Assembly (NCBI GenBank): GCA_003168295.1
Contig: PMST01000341.1
Coordinates: 1-11,856, forward strand
DNA from: Actinomycetota bacterium
GTDB lineage: Bacteria; Actinomycetota; Actinomycetes; Streptosporangiales; Streptosporangiaceae
Length of the DNA: 11,856 bases
Direction: 5' to 3'
The notes below the pieces were generated by a model that was given only the letters and a program-made list of their open reading frames with translations, was not told the origin of the DNA and searched no databases. Shown here piece by piece: positions 1 to 6,101 of this stretch. Both the position numbers and the translations under genes were made by a program. Position 1 is the first letter of the stretch, and each line of letters opens with the position of its first letter.

Positions 1-90
1 AGGCGCGTCAAGCCCTTCAGGCCCGTCAAGCCCCTCGGGCGCGTCAAGCCCCTCAGGCCCGTCAAGCCCCTCAAGCCCGTCAAGACCCTC
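1..90 (+). repeat. 18-bp tandem repeat, five copies, coding for a Ser/Pro/Gly linker
   Basis: Five consecutive 18-bp units begin at 1, 19, 37, 55 and 73 (typical unit AGGCCCGTCAAGCCCCTC), and a partial sixth runs to about 100. Each unit is itself two related 9-mers. Because 18 is a multiple of three, the array keeps one reading frame open. In the frame starting at base 2 it reads as GASSPS/GPSSPS hexapeptides that lead without a stop into the domain below. The array probably continues left of the window. Such arrays change copy number by slippage, so linker length may differ between strains. Confidence 0.85.
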
Positions 91-631
91 AAGCCCCTCA
101 GATGCGTTCGCGCAATGCCGCCGGGCCGGCCGGAAATGGTCCGTGGCCTGGCGCCAGCGAAGCGTGCTGATCGAGGACAGCATCGGGATGGCGCACCTGG
201 CCGTGCTGATCGCCAACCCGCGTCAGGAGATCCAGGCGGCCGATCTGGTGACCGGGCTGGCCGCGCTCGGCCGCGCCATCGGCGACGCCGGAGCGGCCCA
301 TCCCGTGCTCGATCACGAAGCAATCGTGGAGTACCGGAACCGCGTCCAGCTTCTGAACGCCGAGATCGACCGGCTGGAGGCGGGTGACGACCCCGGCCGG
401 GCCGCGGGCGCCCGCGCCGAACGCGACTGGCTCGTCGCCGAGCTCACCCGGGCCGCCGGGCTCGGCGGCCGCACCCGGTCGTTTCCCGACCAGGGGGAAC
501 GGGCCCGCGTGGCCGCGGGCAAGGCGATCCGCCGGGCCCTGGTCCGCATCGCCGAGGCGGATCCGGCCATCGGCGAGCATCTGCGCCAGACGGTGCACAC
601 CGGGGTGCGCTGCTCCTACTGGCCGGCCTGA
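2..631 (+). CDS. C-terminal part of a larger protein: Ser/Pro linker plus conserved actinobacterial C-terminal domain (5' end outside window)
   Basis: The frame is open from the window edge to the TGA at 629-631, giving 209 residues. Residues 1-33 are a GPSSPS-type low-complexity linker. Residues 34-209 form a folded-looking domain that starts FAQCRRAGRKWSVAW, continues LIEDSIGMAHLAVLIANP, has a charged helical middle (EYRNRVQLLNAEIDRLEAG), and ends TVHTGVRCSYWPA. From memory, this pattern (F-x-x-x-G-x-x-W, then L-x-D-S-x-G-x-x-x-L-A, then a terminal T-G-x-x-C-S-Y) recurs at the C-terminus of actinobacterial ATPase/TPR-type regulators; I know no name or function for it. A GTG at 143 could be called as the start, but it falls inside the conserved W-S-V segment and lacks a clear ribosome site, so it is probably internal. 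The N-terminal domains, and so the protein's role, are not visible. Confidence 0.75.
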   Translation, partial: GASSPSGPSSPSGASSPSGPSSPSSPSRPSSPSDAFAQCRRAGRKWSVAWRQRSVLIEDSIGMAHLAVLIANPRQEIQAADLVTGLAALGRAIGDAGAAHPVLDHEAIVEYRNRVQLLNAEIDRLEAGDDPGRAAGARAERDWLVAELTRAAGLGGRTRSFPDQGERARVAAGKAIRRALVRIAEADPAIGEHLRQTVHTGVRCSYWPA

Positions 632-657
632 GTCCGGCGTTTCGGCGTCGTGTCCCG

Positions 658-687
658 GATGGAACGCGATGGACCGGGATGGACCGC
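658..687. repeat. Three tandem decamers GATGGAMCGS upstream of the 778 gene
   Basis: GATGGAACGC, GATGGACCGG and GATGGACCGC follow each other directly at 658, 668 and 678. A 10-bp period puts the copies on nearly the same face of the helix, as expected for cooperative protein binding. They lie just after the upstream stop and 91 bp before the next start. Function is inferred only; a small non-functional expansion is equally possible. Confidence 0.5.
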
Positions 688-700
688 CGTAGGAATGAAA

Positions 701-715
701 CGCCAGTTAATGGCG
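701..715. promoter_or_regulatory. Inverted repeat CGCCA-GTTAA-TGGCG, possible operator
   Basis: Perfect 5-bp arms flank an AT-rich centre in an otherwise GC-rich gap, 62 bp before the GTG at 778. The layout resembles a dimeric repressor site. No promoter hexamers can be placed confidently beside it. Confidence 0.3.
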
Positions 716-731
716 CGTACGGGTGCGGTCG

Positions 732-745
732 CAGGTGCTGACCTG
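732..745. promoter_or_regulatory. Inverted repeat CAGGT-GCTG-ACCTG
   Basis: Perfect 5-bp arms with a 4-base centre, 20 bp upstream of the AGGAGG ribosome site of the 778 gene. It could be an operator or a small leader hairpin; nothing distinguishes the two. Confidence 0.3.
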
Positions 746-777
746 ACCGTGCTGAACCCTGATCTAGGAGGAAAGTC

Positions 778-1146
778 GTGGCGCTCCGTGACTCCATGCG
801 TGAATCCGCCGCCGAGTACCTGCGGCCCGGCGAGCCCATCCAGGCGGTGATCGGCGCGCAGACGGCCAGCCAGTGGCTCGCGGCGCTGACCGGCTTCTTT
901 GTTTTCCTCGGTCTCAACCGCTACCGGATCCTGGCCGTCACGCCGGCCCGTATCGTGGTCCTCGACGCGGGCAAGACCAGCATGAAAAGGGCCCGTGGCG
1001 TGGTGACGGAGCTGCCGCGGTCGACCCGGCTTGGTCCGGGCAGCGGAATGTGGCACCAGGTCCCGGCGGGCGGGGAAACCCTCCGGGTCCACCGTCGCTT
1101 CTTCAAGGACCTCGAGGCCGCCGACACCTCCGTCGTCGCCGCCTGA
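778..1146 (+). CDS. Small conserved protein with a PH-like fold (hypothetical)
   Basis: This is a 122-residue protein starting at GTG 778, preceded by AGGAGG at 766-771 with a 6-base spacer, which fixes the start. Residues 1-31 look helical and charged. Residues 32-46 (QWLAALTGFFVFLGL region) are hydrophobic and could be a short membrane-contacting segment. Residues 47-110 alternate in beta-strand fashion: RILAVTPARIVVLDAG, then PRSTRLGPGSGMWHQV, then LRVHRRFFKDLEAAD. The strand pattern ending in a C-terminal helix resembles the bacterial PH-domain families, and proteins of this size and pattern occur widely in actinomycetes. No catalytic motif is seen. It appears to be a single-gene unit with a repeat-rich upstream region. 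The PH-like assignment is inference from the strand pattern; the coding call is firm. Confidence 0.75.
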   Translation: MALRDSMRESAAEYLRPGEPIQAVIGAQTASQWLAALTGFFVFLGLNRYRILAVTPARIVVLDAGKTSMKRARGVVTELPRSTRLGPGSGMWHQVPAGGETLRVHRRFFKDLEAADTSVVAA

Positions 1147-1241
1147 TCCAGGGTTCGGCCAGCGCTGACACCAGGGCCGTTCAGAATTAATCGGAACGAT
1201 CCTGGCGCCAGCCCTCGGCCAACCGGGCCGCCCGGGCCGGT

Positions 1242-1247
1242 CATAGT
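1242..1247 (+). promoter_or_regulatory. Candidate -10 hexamer CATAGT for leaderless transcription of the 1254 gene
   Basis: CATAGT ends 6 bases before the GTG at 1254, so transcription would start at the start codon itself. No Shine-Dalgarno sequence precedes this GTG. The same CATA(G/C)TAGT string stands before the gene at 6102. No convincing -35 hexamer is present. Confidence 0.45.
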
Positions 1248-1253
1248 AGTGCG

Positions 1254-2021
1254 GTGAAAGTACTGGTGACTGGGGGGACGAGCGGGCTTGGCTGGGCGAT
1301 GGCGCGGGCCCTGGCCGTCGCGGGCAGCCGGGTCGCGCTTACCGGGCGGTCTGGCGAGCGGGCTCGCCAGGTCGCCGCGGACCTGCCCGGCGCGATCGGC
1401 CTCGCGCTCGACGTGCGGAGCGAATCCGCGGTGGCGCAGGCGGTGCAGGAGGCCTGGTCGCGGCTCGGCGGCGTGGACATGCTGGTGAACAACGCGGGCA
1501 TCGGCATGCGCACGGTCAACCCGGGTTTCATGACCGAGCCGCAGGGCTTCTGGCTGGTCTCGCCGGCCGGTTTCCGCGACGTGATCGAGACGAACCTGAC
1601 CGGCTACTTCCTGATGGCGCGTGAGGTCACGCCCCGGATGCTGGCCGCCGGGGCAGGCCGCATCGTCAACGTCTCGGTCAATCAGGCCACCATGACCAGG
1701 GCCGGCTTCGTGCCCTACGGGCCGTCCCGCGCCGGTACCGAGGCGATGTCCCGGGTCATGGCCGCCGACCTGCGCGGCAGCAGCGTGACCGTCAATCTGC
1801 TGCGGCCCGGCGGAGCGACCGCCACCGGCATGATCCCGCCGGACGGCCCCCGGCCGGGCGGCGGGTCCCTGCCCCTGCTGGACCCGGCGGTGATGGGGCC
1901 GCCGATCGTCTGGCTCGCCTCCGCCGAGGCGGCCGGCGTCCACGACGAGCACATCAGCGCCACCGAATTCGACGACTGGCTGCGCACCCGTGGCTCAGCC
2001 GGGCGTGAGCCGTTCGAGTAG
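1254..2021 (+). CDS. Short-chain dehydrogenase/reductase with Arg replacing the catalytic Lys
   Basis: This is a 255-residue classical-size SDR. The nucleotide-binding motif TGGTSGLG is at 6-13, an acidic D53-V54 follows strand 3, NNAG is at 79-82, the helix-4 Asn is N114, the probable catalytic Ser is S141, and the catalytic Tyr is Y155 in VPYGPSRAG. The Lys expected four residues after the Tyr is Arg (R159, codon CGC at 1728-1730). The fold and cofactor site look intact, so it is not an obvious pseudogene. The tail LLDPAVMGPPIVWLAS is SDR-like, but the usual G-x-D-G-G end is replaced by an acidic segment. From memory, an actinobacterial SDR subfamily shares this PYGPSRAG/VHDE pattern, so the Arg may be a family trait. 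Substrate unknown. The start is GTG 1254 without a ribosome site, consistent with leaderless expression. The 3' end overlaps the convergent GH130 gene by 27 bp. Confidence 0.9.
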   Translation: MKVLVTGGTSGLGWAMARALAVAGSRVALTGRSGERARQVAADLPGAIGLALDVRSESAVAQAVQEAWSRLGGVDMLVNNAGIGMRTVNPGFMTEPQGFWLVSPAGFRDVIETNLTGYFLMAREVTPRMLAAGAGRIVNVSVNQATMTRAGFVPYGPSRAGTEAMSRVMAADLRGSSVTVNLLRPGGATATGMIPPDGPRPGGGSLPLLDPAVMGPPIVWLASAEAAGVHDEHISATEFDDWLRTRGSAGREPFE

Positions 2022-3482
2022 CCGCGGCAGGTCGACCGTCGCGATCCGCACGGAGGAGTCGCTGCACCCGTACGGCAGCACGATGGTGTCGCCGTGCCGC
2101 ATGGCGCCGCAGGAGTACACGACGTTCGGGACGTACCCCTCGCGTTCGGACTCGTCGGCCACCAGGAGCGGCTCGGGCAGCGCGGTGATCAGGCGCTCCG
2201 GTTCGGCCAGGTCGAGCAGGACCGCGCCGATGGCGTACTCCCGCATCGGCCCGACGCCGTGCGTGAACACCAGCCATCCCGCCGGGGTCTCGATGGGCGA
2301 GCCGCAGTTACCGAGCTGGATCAGTTCCCAGGGCCGCGCCGGCGACTGAAACGTACGGGCCTGCGACCAGTCATGAGCGTCGTCGGAGTAGGTGATCCCG
2401 TTGCTTTCCCGGTCCCAGCGGGAGAGCGCGGCGTACCGGCCGGCGATCTTGCGGGGAAACAGCGCCATCCCCTTATTGCTGGCCGACGGGCCGGACAGCT
2501 GCGAACTCGTGAACGTCCTGAAGTCGGGTGTTTCCAGCAGGTGCGGCGCGACCTGTGCGCCGTCGAACGCCGTGTAGGTCCCGTAGTAGGTGGCGTCCGC
2601 GCCGTCGGTGAAGAGCACGAACCTGGCGTCCTCCATCCCGTGGCTCTCGTCCGGACCGGTAGGCCACAGCACCTGTTCGGCCAGCGCGTGGTCCTGGCCG
2701 AACTCCACGGCGTAGTTGGACGCCGCCATCCACCGGACCCGGTCGGCCAGCGCGGTGGAGTCCCTGCGGGTCACATGCTGGCTGGAGAGCTCGGTCAGCG
2801 CGTCCTCGAGTTCGGTGCCGGTGAAGCGGGGCGGCAGGATGCTCCACAGCAACCGGGTGTTCTCGTCGTTCTGGCCATATTCGGTGAGCTTGGTCTGGAA
2901 GAGGCGGCGGTCGTAGCGGACCGGCCGGGTGCGTCCGGTGTCAAGGAACCGGCCGGGCGGGTCGAGCCGGATCGCCGAATCGGCGCCGATGATGCCGGTC
3001 CTGAACTCGACGCTGGACAGGTGGCCTTCCCCGACCGCCCGCAGGCTCATCACGAACCGGACTTCGGACGGCTGGCAGCCGGACTGGTCCGGGTGCTTCA
3101 CCATGGACGGGTTGAACAGCGCCGCGGCCTCGAGGGCGTACTCCTGGGTGAAATACGCGCCGATCAGCTGCCGCCGGGCCCGGCCCATGGCTATCTCGGC
3201 GCCCACCCGGTGGGCGACGAGCGAGAAGTGGTCCTCCAGGGTTTGCGGCAGGTCGCGGTATCCGTCGGAGAACCGCGCCATCGTCCGGGCCAGGGCTTGG
3301 TCCACTTCGGCCTCGGTCAGGTTAAATATGCGGTCGATGACCGGCGTCGCGCGCGACTCGCCCTGGATCAAGGTCTCCTGGCCGGGTACGAAGAGCCGGG
3401 ACAGGGTGCGGGAGGGGTCCGGCTTCATCCGGTGCTCGCTGCGGGTCAGCAGCTCGCCTGGGACTCGGGTCGCGGCCCTCAT
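1995..3482 (-). CDS. GH130-family glycoside phosphorylase/hydrolase
   Basis: This is a 495-residue last gene of the minus-strand operon. The C-terminal part (about 250-495) carries a five-bladed-propeller GH130 pattern: GMEDARFV at 282-289 (the family E-D-x-R motif, which carries the catalytic Asp), NKGMALFPRK at 336-345, GRYAALSRWDRES at 348-360, GNCGSPIETPAGWLVFTHG at 391-409, and a final SDSSVRIATVDL. Characterised GH130 enzymes cleave or phosphorolyse beta-mannosides. The N-terminal 200 or so residues are mostly helical (for example RDLPQTLEDHFSLVAHRV) and make this longer than the roughly 300-400 residue characterised members I recall, so it belongs to a long subgroup whose substrate I cannot name. 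No signal peptide is seen, so it is probably cytoplasmic. ATG 3482 overlaps the upstream TGA (ATGA), favouring coupled translation; M19 (3428) is an alternative start. The stop overlaps the convergent SDR. Confidence 0.9.
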   Translation of the reverse strand: MRAATRVPGELLTRSEHRMKPDPSRTLSRLFVPGQETLIQGESRATPVIDRIFNLTEAEVDQALARTMARFSDGYRDLPQTLEDHFSLVAHRVGAEIAMGRARRQLIGAYFTQEYALEAAALFNPSMVKHPDQSGCQPSEVRFVMSLRAVGEGHLSSVEFRTGIIGADSAIRLDPPGRFLDTGRTRPVRYDRRLFQTKLTEYGQNDENTRLLWSILPPRFTGTELEDALTELSSQHVTRRDSTALADRVRWMAASNYAVEFGQDHALAEQVLWPTGPDESHGMEDARFVLFTDGADATYYGTYTAFDGAQVAPHLLETPDFRTFTSSQLSGPSASNKGMALFPRKIAGRYAALSRWDRESNGITYSDDAHDWSQARTFQSPARPWELIQLGNCGSPIETPAGWLVFTHGVGPMREYAIGAVLLDLAEPERLITALPEPLLVADESEREGYVPNVVYSCGAMRHGDTIVLPYGCSDSSVRIATVDLPRLLERLTPG

Positions 3483-4492
3483 GGTGCGGGGGTCAGGCGC
3501 AGTCCCTGCTGCATCACGGAGATCATGGCCAGGGTGGACTCGGCTCCCTGGTTGCGGCTGCGACTGGCGCGGCCGAGGCCGTCGCAGCCCCCGCCGGTCC
3601 GTTCGTCCAGGAGCGGAATCTTGGTGTCGTTGTCACCGAGGAACCACGCCACGGCCATCTCCACGCCGGCCAGCCAGCTGCTGTCCCCGGTGACCGTGGC
3701 GGCCCGCTGGCAGGCATCGGCCAGCGCCGCCACCTCGATCGGCTGCTGGTCGAAGGCCGGGCGGGTCTCGCCGAGGCTCCATCCCCCGGTCGGCACGACC
3801 GACAGGTGGCCGTTTCTGGTCTCGACCCGGAGCAGCCAGCCGAGCATTCGCAGGCCGTTGCTCAGGACCTCGGGCCGGCCAAGTTTGTCCCCGGCCACGA
3901 TGACGGCCTCGGCGATGGCCGCGTTCGCGTAGCTGAGCCTGGGCTGCGGCCACGGCCATTCCTCGGCGGCGGGCGCTCGCCCGATGACGGAGACGGCCCC
4001 GTCGAGCAGCGCGAGCGCGCCCGCATGGTCTGGCCACACCTCGAGCATCTCGGCCGCGCCGAGCGCCGCGAACGCCATGGCGTGCGGCCACGGCGAGGAA
4101 ACCTGCGCGGCGCGATCGAAACAGGCGTAGGCCTCCTCGCGTATCCCGGCGGTCGGCCCCCGCGCGGCGGCGGTGCCAAGCCCCCACAGGCAGCGGCCCC
4201 AGCAGTCCTCCGTCCCGGGCCGGTCGTGCCACCGCCGGTCGTAGCCGAGGCGGTTACGGACCTTGCCGTCCGGCGCCTGAGCCTGGACCAGGAAATAGAG
4301 GTAGCGGCGGGCCAGCGTGATCAGTCCGTCCGACGGCGACGGCTCCCGGCACACCACCACCAGGCCGCGGGCCACATCGTCGACGCAGTAGCCGTGCTCG
4401 TGCCGGGGGACGATGCCCTCGGCGTGCTCGAGCAGGCCGATCTGATCGGTCATCCGCTCCAGGTGCCGGAACGGCGCGGCCGAGATGGTCAT
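3479..4492 (-). CDS. Six-hairpin (alpha/alpha-barrel) glycosidase-like protein of the GT4/GH130 operon
   Basis: This 337-residue protein is often loosely annotated 'glycosyltransferase' but lacks GT-A or GT-B motifs. The repeated pattern of helix pairs with conserved loops suggests an (alpha/alpha)6 barrel: HLERMTDQIGLLEHAEG (10-26), GYCVDDVARGL (34-44), GTEDCWGRCLWGLG (93-106), RLSYANAAIAEA (185-196), FDQQPIEVAALADAC (247-261), NQGAESTLAMI (314-324). The clustered D38-D39, E95-D96, D248 and E318 are candidate active-site acids. A barrel of this type could act on an oligosaccharide processed with its partners; no activity is assigned. ATG 4492 overlaps the TGA of the glycosyltransferase (4489-4491) and its own TGA overlaps the ATG of the GH130 gene, so it is expressed in a tightly coupled middle position. 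Longer upstream starts in this frame would run deep into the GT gene and are unlikely. Confidence 0.8.
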   Translation of the reverse strand: MTISAAPFRHLERMTDQIGLLEHAEGIVPRHEHGYCVDDVARGLVVVCREPSPSDGLITLARRYLYFLVQAQAPDGKVRNRLGYDRRWHDRPGTEDCWGRCLWGLGTAAARGPTAGIREEAYACFDRAAQVSSPWPHAMAFAALGAAEMLEVWPDHAGALALLDGAVSVIGRAPAAEEWPWPQPRLSYANAAIAEAVIVAGDKLGRPEVLSNGLRMLGWLLRVETRNGHLSVVPTGGWSLGETRPAFDQQPIEVAALADACQRAATVTGDSSWLAGVEMAVAWFLGDNDTKIPLLDERTGGGCDGLGRASRSRNQGAESTLAMISVMQQGLRLTPAP

Positions 4493-5649
4493 AGCAGGGT
4501 TCCCGCGCTGGTCATGGTGAGCTCCGCGGCGAGTTCGCGGTAAGAATGCGCCACCGCCGGCCACAGCAGCTGCGGGGCCAGCTCCGCCGAGTAGCCGCTC
4601 ATCCGCGCGGACAGGCCGGGTTCGGTCAGCACCCGCCGCAGGGCTTGCGCGATTCCTGCCGGGTCCTGCCGTTCCACCAGCAGTCCGGCCCCGAGCAGCT
4701 CGACGGCGTGCGGGAAGCACGTCGATACCACCGGCTTGCCCGCGGTGACCGCCTCGATCAGGACCCCGGAGGTGACCTGCTCCACCGAGTCGTACGGCAG
4801 CAGGACGACATCCGCGGCGCCGATCAGCCGGCTCAAGGTGGCGCCGGGGAGATACCGGTCGTCGAAATGGACCCGGTCTGCTATCCCCCGGGCCCGGGCC
4901 CGGGCCTGCAGGGCCTGCCGGTAGGCCTCGCCATGGCGCCCAAGCACGCGCGGATGGGTCTGCCCGGCCACCTGGTAGTCGACATCGAGCCCGTGCTCGC
5001 GAAGCAGCGCGATCGAGTCGATGGCGTGTTCAATCCCCTTTCCCGGCCCGAGCAGCCCCCAGGTCAGCACGGTGGGGCGGCGGGCGGTCCCGGCCGGTCC
5101 CGTCATCCCGTGGGCAGCGGGCGCCATCCGCTGCTTGGGCGCCATCCGGTGGTCAGCGGCACCGTGCGGTATCACGAAGACCTTCTCGGGGGCGGTGCCG
5201 TAGATGTCAAGGAGCCGGGACCGGGCCGTCTGCGTCATCGTGACGACCACGCTGGCGGCGGCGATAACCTCGTCGAGAATGACACGCTGCCGGGTCGTGG
5301 GGTGGGCCAGCACCGTGTGCAGTACCACGATGATCGGTACGTACAGCGCGTCGAGCAGCGAAATGACGTCTTGGCCGTCGGGCCCGCCGTAAATCCCGTA
5401 CTCGTGCTGCACGATCACGACGTCGAAGCCGTTCAGGACCGCGGCGGCCGCGGACGCGCTGGCGGCGGAGCCGGCCACCAGGTCATGGACCACCTCGTCG
5501 GCCGGACGTGGCTCTGGCTCGTCGAGGACCCGCACGACGGCCACCTGATCGCCGGGCGCGGGCAGGTGCGCGAGCAGCGCCGCCGTGAATGTGGCCAGCC
5601 CGCACTGGGTGGGTGGATAGGTGCTGAGCAGTGCGTAGGTCGTCGGCAT
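4489..5649 (-). CDS. GT4-family (GT-B fold) glycosyltransferase
   Basis: This is a 386-residue first gene of the operon. The N-terminus YALLSTYPPTQCGLATFT (5-22) is the glycine-rich opening of the GT-B acceptor domain, followed by VVIVQHEYGIYGG at 77-89. The C-terminal donor domain has TWGLLGPGKGIEHAI (196-210), VAGQTHP (227-233), and the GT4 E-x7-E type element VEQVTSGVLIEAVTAGKPVVST (about 289-310), which binds the nucleotide-sugar. Donor and acceptor are unknown. The interdomain loop (about 165-190) contains a duplicated RMAP segment. ATG 5649 is chosen because AAGGAG stands four bases upstream; the in-frame ATG 5664 and a further start at 5697 lack a ribosome site. Its start faces a 452-bp gap that must hold the operon promoter, though I cannot place its hexamers. 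Confidence 0.88.
   Translation of the reverse strand: MPTTYALLSTYPPTQCGLATFTAALLAHLPAPGDQVAVVRVLDEPEPRPADEVVHDLVAGSAASASAAAAVLNGFDVVIVQHEYGIYGGPDGQDVISLLDALYVPIIVVLHTVLAHPTTRQRVILDEVIAAASVVVTMTQTARSRLLDIYGTAPEKVFVIPHGAADHRMAPKQRMAPAAHGMTGPAGTARRPTVLTWGLLGPGKGIEHAIDSIALLREHGLDVDYQVAGQTHPRVLGRHGEAYRQALQARARARGIADRVHFDDRYLPGATLSRLIGAADVVLLPYDSVEQVTSGVLIEAVTAGKPVVSTCFPHAVELLGAGLLVERQDPAGIAQALRRVLTEPGLSARMSGYSAELAPQLLWPAVAHSYRELAAELTMTSAGTLL
5119..5148. repeat. Duplicated 12-mer GGGCGCCATCCG, 18-bp period, inside the glycosyltransferase
   Basis: GGGCGCCATCCG occurs at 5119-5130 and exactly again at 5137-5148. The 18-bp period preserves frame and produces two RMAP copies in the loop joining the two GT-B domains. 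It looks like a recent in-frame slippage duplication in a tolerant linker. Confidence 0.6.
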
Positions 5650-5903
5650 GAAGCTCCTTGTCATCGCTGGCCGGCTTGTCGTTGCTCGCCGCGGCACACA
5701 ATCGCGCGCGACGGTTACGCCGCGCGGCGCAAGAGGCCGCCGGGCGCCGAGCCGGTTAACAGAGCGTTACGTGGATGCGTCGCCAGACCGAGAGCCCAGT
5801 TCCGTATGTCTGCTGGCACCGGTCGTAGTAGCGCCGGGCGGGTCCGGGCCGGCTGGCCAGGAACGGAATCATCTGCTGGGGTCTTCAAGTCAGGCCTGAG
5901 GCT

Positions 5904-5971
5904 GGCTGAGAGGGCCTCGCGTGCTCGCTGACGTCCCGAACAGTGGCTGAGCGTTCTCCGCGGCCTCGCGT
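5904..5971. repeat. Imperfect direct repeat GGCTGAG...GGCCTCGCGT in the gap
   Basis: Copy 1 (5904-5922) is GGCTGAG, 2 bases, GGCCTCGCGT. Copy 2 (5945-5971) has the same two blocks separated by 10 bases. The 7-mer and 10-mer blocks match exactly. Copies on the same strand in a divergent promoter region could be regulator sites or an old duplication. Confidence 0.4.
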
Positions 5972-5984
5972 AGCGAACGCCTCA
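5948..5984. other. Hairpin TGAGCGTTC / GAACGCCTCA
   Basis: Arms at 5948-5956 and 5975-5984 form nine base pairs with one bulged C, closing an 18-base loop that contains part of the direct repeat. No T-run follows on either strand. It may be an operator-scale inverted repeat or an RNA structure; undecided. Confidence 0.35.
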
Positions 5985-6088
5985 CCAGGATAGCCGAGAA
6001 CGGCGCGGCCACGGCCCGTCAGGTGGCCGGCGCCAAGAGCGCGGGTATTGTGAGGGCCGAAAATCAGCCGGGAATCGCCTCGAAGGCG

Positions 6089-6094
6089 CATACT
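6089..6094 (+). promoter_or_regulatory. Candidate -10 hexamer CATACT for leaderless transcription of the 6102 gene
   Basis: CATACT ends 7 bases before ATG 6102, in the string CATACTAGTAGTGATG. No Shine-Dalgarno sequence is present. It closely resembles CATAGTAGT before the SDR at 1254. The -35 position shows no TTGACA-like sequence. Confidence 0.5.
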
Positions 6095-6101
6095 AGTAGT
6101 G

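Larger units (their letters stand above)
5650..6101. other. 452-bp intergenic region between divergent genes
   Basis: No credible gene is seen: short open frames here lack ribosome sites and recognisable protein patterns. The region must contain the promoter of the minus-strand carbohydrate operon and that of the 6102 gene. It holds a 12-bp palindrome CGCCGCGCGGCG at 5718-5729, an imperfect direct repeat (5904-5971), a hairpin (5948-5984) and a probable leaderless -10 element at 6089-6094. Confidence 0.7.

Noticed and set aside
1..100. CRISPR-like array
   Set aside because: The units are directly adjacent 18-mers with no unique spacers, and they keep a protein frame open.
98..598. 166-residue minus-strand open frame at the left end
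   Set aside because: It lies opposite the conserved domain of the plus-strand frame and has composition typical of a shadow frame.
691..720. ECF-type promoter GGAAT...CGTA before the 778 gene
   Set aside because: The spacing is 19 bases, longer than the usual 16-17, and both hexamers are imperfect.
2094..3932. 612-residue open frame on the plus strand opposite the GH130 and barrel genes
   Set aside because: It mirrors minus-strand genes with clear family motifs; the translation is low-complexity Arg/Gly/Val-rich without domains. Long antisense frames are expected at this GC content.
4546..5931. 461-residue plus-strand open frame opposite the glycosyltransferase
   Set aside because: Same reason: no ribosome site, no recognisable motif, fully opposite a well-supported GT4 gene.
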